Part shown: positions 48,644 through 53,821 of the stretch, one piece after another
How the letters are laid out: each line of letters opens with the position of its first letter
Position numbering within the stretch: position 1 is the stretch's first letter
Assembly: GCA_018433015.1 (NCBI GenBank)
Contig: JAHDSB010000032.1
Location: forward strand, 1 to 53,821
Source: Clostridia bacterium
GTDB lineage: Bacteria > Bacillota > Peptococcia > DRI-13 > SV3-B141
Length of the DNA stretch: 53,821 nt
Direction of reading: 5' to 3'
Program-made: the position numbers and the translations under genes
Notes under the pieces: generated by a model
The model's input: the letters and a program-made list of their open reading frames with translations, nothing else
Database searches by the model: none
Told to the model about the DNA's origin: nothing

Positions 48644-49891
48644 ATGGTTATTAATGTGAATTGGGAAAAAATTAGAAAAGAAGAATTTCCAGTATTAGAT
48701 ACAATGACTTTTTTAGATGCGGCTTGTGTGAGTTTTGCTCCTGCTAGAACTGTAAGAGCTATTAAGAATTTTGCCGATTATACTGCTAAAAATGATGAAG
48801 AAAATTCCAGTGCACACCATATTGGAATGGATAATAGAAGGCAAAAGGCATATCGGGAAGCTGCAAAACTATTGAATGCTGATTCCGAAGAAATTGCAGT
48901 AGTTGAAAGTACAACCCATGGCTTGAATATAGCAGCAACCTCCCTGCCTTTAGAGGATGGTGACAATATCCTTACAACGAATCTGGAATTTATTCAGGTT
49001 GCTCTGCCCTGGTGTGCTATGCGTAAAACAAAAGATATAGATATTAGAGTTGTAAGAGGAGAGGAAAATAAATTTCATGTTGATGAGTTCAAAGCTATGT
49101 GTGATGAGAGAACCAAGATGATAGTTATCTCAACAGTAGAATGGTGTAACGGTTGGAGAATGGATCTGAAATCTATCGGGGATTTCTGCAAAGAAAACGG
49201 AATTTATCTTGTAGTTGATGCAGTTCAAGAAGTGGGTGCTAGAAAAATTGATACAAAGAAAATACATGTAGATATACTAACTGCCGGTGGACATAAATGG
49301 TTAAACTCACCTTACGGAGCAGGTGTTCTTTATATAAATAAAGAGCTTCTACCTAAGATTCAGCCGGTTTATTGGGGTTACTTGAATACAGCCGTTCCAG
49401 AAGGGGGGTGGGGTGCATATTGGGCTAATCCTGCTGCGCCTTCGGTAAATGATTGGGAGTTTGTTCCCACGGCAAGAAGATTTGAAATTGGAGGAACATC
49501 TAATTATCCTGGCGCAATAGCCCTGGGAGAAACTTTAGAATTGATAAATGAGATCGGGATCGAGAATATAGATAAAAGAATCATGGAAAACACCACATAT
49601 TGTATGGATGAACTAGAAAAAATAGGGGCTACGCTAATTACCCATCGTGAGCCTGAGCATCGTTCGGGAATAGTAATTTTCAGGTTGTATGCTGATCTTG
49701 ATACCGATAGGCGTATTCTCAAAGAATTGCAAGATAAAAGAATACTTTTGGCCCAGAGGTTTACTGACTATGTAGGGGGATTCAGAGTATCTTGCCATTA
49801 CTTCAATAATAAGAGAGATTTTGACAATTTAATTGCCGGACTAAAAGAAAGTATCGCAGGAATTGGTAAAGTTCCTGACTATAAAAAATAA
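48644..49891 (+). CDS. Class V aminotransferase (cysteine desulfurase/epimerase-like)
   Basis: 415 residues, PLP fold type I. FLDAACVSFAPARTVRAI near the start, VESTTHGLNIAA, VVDAVQEVGARKID and the PLP lysine in TAGGHKWLNSPYGAGVLY. The closing block RRFEIGGTSNYPGAIALGETLELI carries the family's substrate-arm GTSNYPG. It resembles isopenicillin-N-epimerase/selenocysteine-lyase-like members; there is no clear desulfurase loop, so substrate is unassigned. It is divergent from nhaC and the racemase-like gene and may share their regulator. Ribosome site GGGGAGG. Confidence 0.85.
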   Translation: MVINVNWEKIRKEEFPVLDTMTFLDAACVSFAPARTVRAIKNFADYTAKNDEENSSAHHIGMDNRRQKAYREAAKLLNADSEEIAVVESTTHGLNIAATSLPLEDGDNILTTNLEFIQVALPWCAMRKTKDIDIRVVRGEENKFHVDEFKAMCDERTKMIVISTVEWCNGWRMDLKSIGDFCKENGIYLVVDAVQEVGARKIDTKKIHVDILTAGGHKWLNSPYGAGVLYINKELLPKIQPVYWGYLNTAVPEGGWGAYWANPAAPSVNDWEFVPTARRFEIGGTSNYPGAIALGETLELINEIGIENIDKRIMENTTYCMDELEKIGATLITHREPEHRSGIVIFRLYADLDTDRRILKELQDKRILLAQRFTDYVGGFRVSCHYFNNKRDFDNLIAGLKESIAGIGKVPDYKK

Positions 49892-49920
49892 TAAATAATT
49901 GAAATTAAATTCAGAGGGAA

Positions 49921-49967
49921 AAAGGTATCCCCAGTGGTTTTATACACTTGGGATACCTTTTTTTAAT
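49921..49967 (+). terminator. Terminator after the aminotransferase gene
   Basis: AAAGGTATCC-C-CAGTG pairs with CACTTG-GGATACCTTT, followed by T7. About 14 bp of stem. Confidence 0.88.
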
Positions 49968-50168
49968 TAATAGTTTATAAATTTGAGGTAATACCCCCAA
50001 AAAATTAATATATAGGACGAAGTTTATATACGTAAGGAAAATTAAAAGCAATCTGGTGATATGTCAAGAGGAGATTTTTAAGGTAAACAAACAAAAGGAT
50101 TAAAAAAGGGCACCACAAATAAAACCTATGGTTTTTAGGAAAAAAAACAGGCTAAAGATAAAAAAATT

Positions 50169-51446
50169 TTATTGTATCTCTCCAACTTTATCGCTGGAGT
50201 AGATTTGATTTTTAGTCAGCAAGCCAAAAATCAGACGAACTAATTTACGAGATGTAAGTGCGAGTGCTCTTTTGTGTTGGTGAGTAGTTACCCCACCGTA
50301 CTTTTTCTTATAGAATTCCTTGTACTCTGGGATGTTGTTTTTAACACTATTAGCAGCCTCGATCAAATAGTATCTAAGATATTTATTACCAGTCTTAGTC
50401 ATTCTAGTATCATCAGCAGAGTAATTACCAGATTGATTGACTCTCCAAGTAAGACCAGCATATTTAGCTAGGGCGTTATGAGAATGGAAAGAAGTAATGG
50501 TTCCTATTTCAGCCAGGATACCGCTAGCAAATACAGGACCGATACCAGGGATAGAAGTAAGAGACTGATATTCCGTAGTATTAATGCCTTTAATTGCCTT
50601 TGTAATGGCTTTATCCATGGTTTTGATTTCATCTTCGAAGGCTCTAATAACATTAAAAGATGAAGCAATGGAGGTATTCAAAGGCTCATACAAAACCTTG
50701 TCCAAGCGATAAGAATCCCTAGCAGCCTTTTGTAATAATTTAGCCGTTTCGTAAGGATCACTAAAGCGATTTTTACCCTTTGTAGATACAAATGCTACAA
50801 GATCCTCAATAGATGAATAAGTAATATCATCCAAAGAAAGAAACTCAGTTAAAACAGCTGCGGAAGTAGCACCATAAGTATTAGAAAAAGGCTGTTCATC
50901 CTTGTCTAATACAGCTAACTCACTAAACTTCAAATAAATATTAGAGACCATATAAGTCTTCTCTTTAGTGATACATTCAACTAGATGAAGTCTGTGTCTA
51001 GAAAGTCTTTGTAAAGCAAGAAACTGAGCTCCCCGCCAGGGTTCGGATGTGATCCTACCACATCTAGCAAAGTCAGCAATAACAAAAGCATCCAGGGGAT
51101 CAGTTTTATCCATATCCACAAAAGATTTTCGGTAATTAGCAACAGACTTAGGATTAAGACAATATACAAGAGGCTTAAAAAACAGAAGCTCATCATTGGA
51201 AGAAAGGAAGTTCGCAATATGAGTGCTGTAAAAAGAAGTTGATTCCAAAGCAATAACAACATATTTTAGGCTATTAGAATTTAAACATTCTATGATGCTA
51301 GATAAAATAGCTTCGGCACCAGGCTGGTTATTCAGAGCCTTTAGGTTAAGAAGTTTATTGCCCTGAAAATCCAAAGCACACAAAACATTGGTTTGGGAAC
51401 TCACATCAATACCAACGAATAAAGTAGACATAAAATTGTTTTTCAC
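50169..51446 (-). CDS. IS110-family transposase
   Basis: 425 residues. The N-terminal RuvC-like DEDD domain shows FVGIDVSSQTN, VIALESTSFYST and DKTDPLDAFVIADFAR; the C-terminal Transposase_20 domain has LTSIPGIGPVFASGILAEIG and the serine region LAKYAGLTWRVNQSG. The frame is intact, so the element may be active. GTG start at 51446 behind AAAGGTGGTGAT. An upstream in-frame extension of 33 codons lacks a ribosome site and covers the noncoding arm. Confidence 0.9.
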   Translation of the reverse strand: MKNNFMSTLFVGIDVSSQTNVLCALDFQGNKLLNLKALNNQPGAEAILSSIIECLNSNSLKYVVIALESTSFYSTHIANFLSSNDELLFFKPLVYCLNPKSVANYRKSFVDMDKTDPLDAFVIADFARCGRITSEPWRGAQFLALQRLSRHRLHLVECITKEKTYMVSNIYLKFSELAVLDKDEQPFSNTYGATSAAVLTEFLSLDDITYSSIEDLVAFVSTKGKNRFSDPYETAKLLQKAARDSYRLDKVLYEPLNTSIASSFNVIRAFEDEIKTMDKAITKAIKGINTTEYQSLTSIPGIGPVFASGILAEIGTITSFHSHNALAKYAGLTWRVNQSGNYSADDTRMTKTGNKYLRYYLIEAANSVKNNIPEYKEFYKKKYGGVTTHQHKRALALTSRKLVRLIFGLLTKNQIYSSDKVGEIQ

Positions 51447-51493
51447 AAAATCACCACCTTTCGTAGGTAGATAAGGTTGAACAAGTATTAAAG

Positions 51494-51722
51494 GAGATAT
51501 CCCAATCTTAGCCGCTGACTGCAACCTCGCATTATAAGCATTCACCTTTGAAAAATACCTTGCTGTTGGCTAGTCAAAGGGATGCAGCATCTGAGTAAGC
51601 AGAATATGACGACTAAGTCAGGAAGCATGCTTTTTAGGCAATAACCAATTGGTTTTGCAGGAGAAAAAAGAATTATCCTTCGCTAATCGTTCTTTAAATA
51701 CAGATTAACATTGGGATATCTC
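51494..51722 (-). ncRNA. Candidate bridge RNA region of the IS110 element
   Basis: IS110 elements of the IS621 type encode a bridge RNA in the noncoding arm upstream of the transposase that selects target and donor DNA. This arm, on the transposase strand, is free of genes and contains short hairpins such as GATGCTGCATC, and is bracketed by ATTGGGATATCTC and its exact inverse. That the RNA is made is an inference. Confidence 0.35.
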
Positions 51723-51736
51723 AATTAAAATAAAAA

Positions 51737-51776
51737 AGTATGTTTGAACCACTAAAAAAATGGATCTAAACATACT
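51737..51776 (+). promoter_or_regulatory. Inverted repeat before the stalk-domain gene
   Basis: AGTATGTTT (51737-51745) and AAACATACT (51768-51776), a perfect 9-bp dyad with a 22-nt spacer just upstream of the GAGGAGG ribosome site. It may be an operator or a 5' mRNA hairpin. Confidence 0.45.
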
Positions 51777-51794
51777 ATACGAGGAGGAGAGACT

Positions 51795-52853
51795 ATGAAA
51801 AAAATCATAGCAGTTGTATTAACAATATTTATGTGCATGGGACTTGTTTGCACAAATGTTTTTGCTAAGGAGAAAACTGCTCAGTCCAAAACAAGCAGTA
51901 AGAAAAGTACGGTAACTAAAACTGTGAACAGCAAAAAAGATGTAGAAAAAAATACCAAAGAAACCACACAAGCCGTTAGTCAGGAAATAAATGACGAGGA
52001 AAATGATGAACTTAATGATAATGAAACAAATATTGATAATGAAGAAAGTACCAATGATAATGATGAAGAAGATAACGAAGCTGTAGAGCAGACAGAAGAA
52101 GAAACAGAAAATAAAAAGATAAAAAATAAAGTAGTTAAAAATAAAAAAATAGAAGAAAAACAAAATATGATTGAAACAGAAGAAACAGAAGGGGTAGAAA
52201 ATCAAGCTAAGAATCAAGGTCAGACAAAAAAATTGGAAGAACGCATTAAAGTTAGAGGTACGAATCTAAAATTTGATGTTCCTCCTGTGATTAAAGAAGG
52301 GCGTACCCTTATACCGGTAAGAGCCATAATGAACGGCTTGGGTGCAGATGTAGATTGGGACGGTGACGCAAAAACAGTTACGATAATTAGAGATGAAACA
52401 GTGATTGTTCTAAATATATCTACAGGCGAGACTACCGTTAATGGAGAAAGTATTACCATTGATATACCTGCCCAAACAATAAGTAATAGAACTTTTGTTC
52501 CTTTGAGGTTTGTTGCTCAGACATTAGGAGAAACCGTTGATTATGATGAGGAAACGGGAGATATAGATATTGGAGATGTAGACGAAGATACAACAGAAGA
52601 TACTACCGATGAAGATGGAACAGTAGACGAAGATACAACAGAAGATACTGCCGATGAAGACGGAACAGTAGATGAAGATACAACAGAAGATACTACCGAT
52701 GAAGACGGAACAGTAGACGAAGATACAACAGAAGATACTACCGATGAAGACGGAACAGTAGACGAAGATACAACAGAAGATGCTGCCGATGAAGATGGAA
52801 CAGTAGATGAAAGTACCACAGGAAATACTTCTGATGAAAGTACAAGCAACTAA
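51795..52853 (+). CDS. Secreted stalk-domain (copper amine oxidase N-terminal-like) protein with acidic repeats
   Basis: 352 residues. Signal peptide about 1-24 (MKKIIAVVLTIFMCMGLVC...FA). Residues 25-150 are low complexity, Lys/Asn/Glu-rich. A stalk domain (about 155-260) has VPPVIKEGRTLIPVRAIMNGLGADVDWD and SNRTFVPLRFVAQTLGETVDYD, the doubled motif of the Cu-amine-oxidase N1/stalk family, used for surface display in Clostridia. The tail (about 262-352) consists of five 15-residue acidic repeats VDEDTTEDTTDEDGT and a degenerate sixth. The very acidic tail could bind cations. Role unknown. Confidence 0.85.
   Translation: MKKIIAVVLTIFMCMGLVCTNVFAKEKTAQSKTSSKKSTVTKTVNSKKDVEKNTKETTQAVSQEINDEENDELNDNETNIDNEESTNDNDEEDNEAVEQTEEETENKKIKNKVVKNKKIEEKQNMIETEETEGVENQAKNQGQTKKLEERIKVRGTNLKFDVPPVIKEGRTLIPVRAIMNGLGADVDWDGDAKTVTIIRDETVIVLNISTGETTVNGESITIDIPAQTISNRTFVPLRFVAQTLGETVDYDEETGDIDIGDVDEDTTEDTTDEDGTVDEDTTEDTADEDGTVDEDTTEDTTDEDGTVDEDTTEDTTDEDGTVDEDTTEDAADEDGTVDESTTGNTSDESTSN
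52578..52802 (+). repeat. 45-bp tandem repeat, five copies
   Basis: Five in-frame 45-bp units (52578, 52623, 52668, 52713, 52758) encode VDEDTTEDTTDEDGT with few changes; a degenerate sixth follows to 52847. Near-identity at DNA level points to recent slippage or recombination. Confidence 0.93.
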
Positions 52854-52889
52854 ATAAAAATAGAAAAATTAGTGATTGTTATAAATAAA

Positions 52890-52917
52890 AAAAACTGGAG
52901 TTTATCTCCAGTTTTTT
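52890..52917. terminator. Bidirectional terminator
   Basis: AAAAACTGGAG / CTCCAGTTTTTT with a 5-nt loop, with A/T runs on both sides; shared by the convergent stalk-domain and protease genes. Confidence 0.85.
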
Positions 52918-53821
52918 ATTTATGATACAGTTGAGAGGCGCATGATAAAAGCTTATTGGCATTGATACATCCATATCCTTGGGAATAAGCATCCGTATTA
53001 TTAAGTTTAACACAACTATTTAAAAGACATTGTTTGACTTCTGCTGGGGTTAGTTGAGGGTAAGCTTCAAGAAGCTGGGCAACTATACCGGCACAAATAG
53101 GTGTTGCCATAGAAGTACCAGATAAAGAAATATAATTTTTATCAACTATGCTATCAATGGACATGAAATCTAGAAAGGAACCTTTGACTCTGGCAGAAAT
53201 AATATCTGTACCAGGGATTAGAAGATCGGGTTTATTAAAGCCGTCTATAGTAGGACCCCTACTTGAAAAATCAGCAACAATGTCATCACTTAAATTTGGA
53301 GTGTGTTGATCATTACTGGCACCTATGGTTATTATATCTGGATGGATGCCGGGTGAGTTTATTGTACTGCCTTCAGGTCCATCGTTGCCGGCTGCTGCAC
53401 AGATGATCATACCTCGAGTCCATAATTTTTCAACAGCTAAACATACAGGGTCTTCTTGATAGGAACCTTCGGCTTTATACCCAATAGATAGAGAAACTAT
53501 TCTTATATTATATTTCTTATTATTTTGTAAGCACCATTGTAACCCTTGAATAACTTGAGAGGCTTTACCGCTTCCCATTTTGTCCAGAATTTTTAAGGCA
53601 ACTATTTTTGCATCGTAGGCAGGGGCTTTATATTTTCCCAGGGAAGCATAACCATTACCTGCTGCTGCCCCTGCGCAATGAGTTCCATGACCATTATCGT
53701 CATAAGCTTTACTTTTTTTAGCTTCGGTAAGATCTTTAAAAGCTAAAATTCTATTACGAGGATTAAGGAAATCTGGGTGAGGATGAATACCTGTATCTAA
53801 GATAGCAATAGTTATGTTTTT
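52916..53821 (-). CDS. Subtilisin-like serine protease (S8), 5' end outside window
   Basis: 301 codons in the window, open to the end, so the N-terminus (propeptide) is missing. The catalytic triad is complete: Asp in AILDTGIHPHPD, His in DDNGHGTHCAG, Ser in LSGTSMATP. AAAGNDG carries the oxyanion Asn. The reading continues in frame beyond the internal Met at 53578, which is therefore not the start. It is similar to AprX-type intracellular or sporulation subtilases; without the N-terminus I cannot tell if it is secreted. The stop overlaps the terminator. Confidence 0.93.
   Translation of the reverse strand, partial: KNITIAILDTGIHPHPDFLNPRNRILAFKDLTEAKKSKAYDDNGHGTHCAGAAAGNGYASLGKYKAPAYDAKIVALKILDKMGSGKASQVIQGLQWCLQNNKKYNIRIVSLSIGYKAEGSYQEDPVCLAVEKLWTRGMIICAAAGNDGPEGSTINSPGIHPDIITIGASNDQHTPNLSDDIVADFSSRGPTIDGFNKPDLLIPGTDIISARVKGSFLDFMSIDSIVDKNYISLSGTSMATPICAGIVAQLLEAYPQLTPAEVKQCLLNSCVKLNNTDAYSQGYGCINANKLLSCASQLYHK

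Larger units (their letters stand above)
50169..51722 (-). mobile_element. IS110-family insertion sequence (boundaries approximate)
   Basis: Contains an IS110-type transposase and, on its upstream side, about 275 nt of noncoding DNA ending in a 13-bp inverted repeat (51494-51506 and 51710-51722). IS110 elements normally lack long terminal inverted repeats, so I cannot fix the ends. The insertion lies in an intergenic region and breaks no recognised gene. Confidence 0.7.

Noticed and set aside
52541-52849. Minus-strand serine/valine-rich frame over the 45-bp repeats
   Set aside because: It is the antisense reading of the acidic repeat tail; low complexity and no start signal.
1-53821. CRISPR arrays, tRNA genes, prophage genes, replication origin
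   Set aside because: I looked for regularly spaced repeats, tRNA cloverleaf landmarks (such as GGTTCGAATCC-type T arms), phage structural genes and DnaA-box clusters and saw none. The rRNA operon end and the near-origin Bacillus synteny only hint that the origin may be in the wider neighbourhood.

Overview
The window looks like the chromosome of a low-GC, endospore-forming anaerobe of the class Clostridia. Evidence: AT-rich DNA, strong GGAGG-type ribosome sites with many TTG/GTG starts, sporulation genes (Gin/CsfB, YabG, SpoIIR, a SPOCS-LysM coat protein), a T-box before metG, selenocysteine synthase SelA, and Na+-coupled energy genes (biotin-type malonate decarboxylase, Mrp antiporter, NhaC). 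I cannot name the genus.

Layout. 1-172: end of an rRNA operon (5S and terminator). 255-1615: a zinc-finger mini-protein and a GapB-type GAPDH, both on the minus strand. 1772-17363: a block syntenic with Bacillus subtilis csfB-to-veg: csfB, yaaO-like decarboxylase, darA, yaaR, holB, ricT, yabA, trmN6 (frameshifted here), rsmI, abrB, T-box-metG, tatD, yabE-like, rnmV, rsmA, yabG, veg. tmk and yazA are missing; a LysM/SleB hydrolase and a glycosyltransferase are inserted. 17567-26320: cell-envelope and sporulation genes (CAP protein, SPOCS-LysM protein, spoIIR, L,D-transpeptidase, VanW), selA, and a Na/phosphate transporter preceded by PhoP-box-like repeats.

26368-36927: a complete biotin-dependent, Na+-translocating malonate decarboxylase cluster. 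It has a leader with a terminator, a 41-aa membrane peptide, the Na+ pump subunit madB, a HutP-like RNA-binding antiterminator, an intrinsic terminator rich in UAG/NAG triplets, then madA-E-C-D-H, mdcG, madF, madL-M and mdcB. The hutP-like gene, terminator, structural-gene order repeats the logic of the histidine-utilisation operon. It suggests that malonate catabolism is controlled by HutP-family antitermination, which is the most interesting observation here.

36928-45122: a gap with a consensus sigma-54 promoter and an 18-base repeat remnant, then an eleven-gene Mrp/Mbh-like Na+/H+ antiporter operon with three NuoL/M-type subunits. The decarboxylase exports Na+ while decarboxylating malonate, and the Mrp complex can exchange the Na+ gradient with protons, so the two neighbouring systems form a plausible energy circuit. 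45157-49967: a small membrane protein behind a 280-nt unassigned leader with a perfect promoter, an Asp/Glu-racemase-like protein with an NhaC antiporter, and a divergent class V aminotransferase across a palindrome-rich spacer. 50169-51722: an IS110-family element. 51795-53821: a secreted stalk-domain protein with 45-bp repeats and a subtilisin-like protease that runs off the window end.
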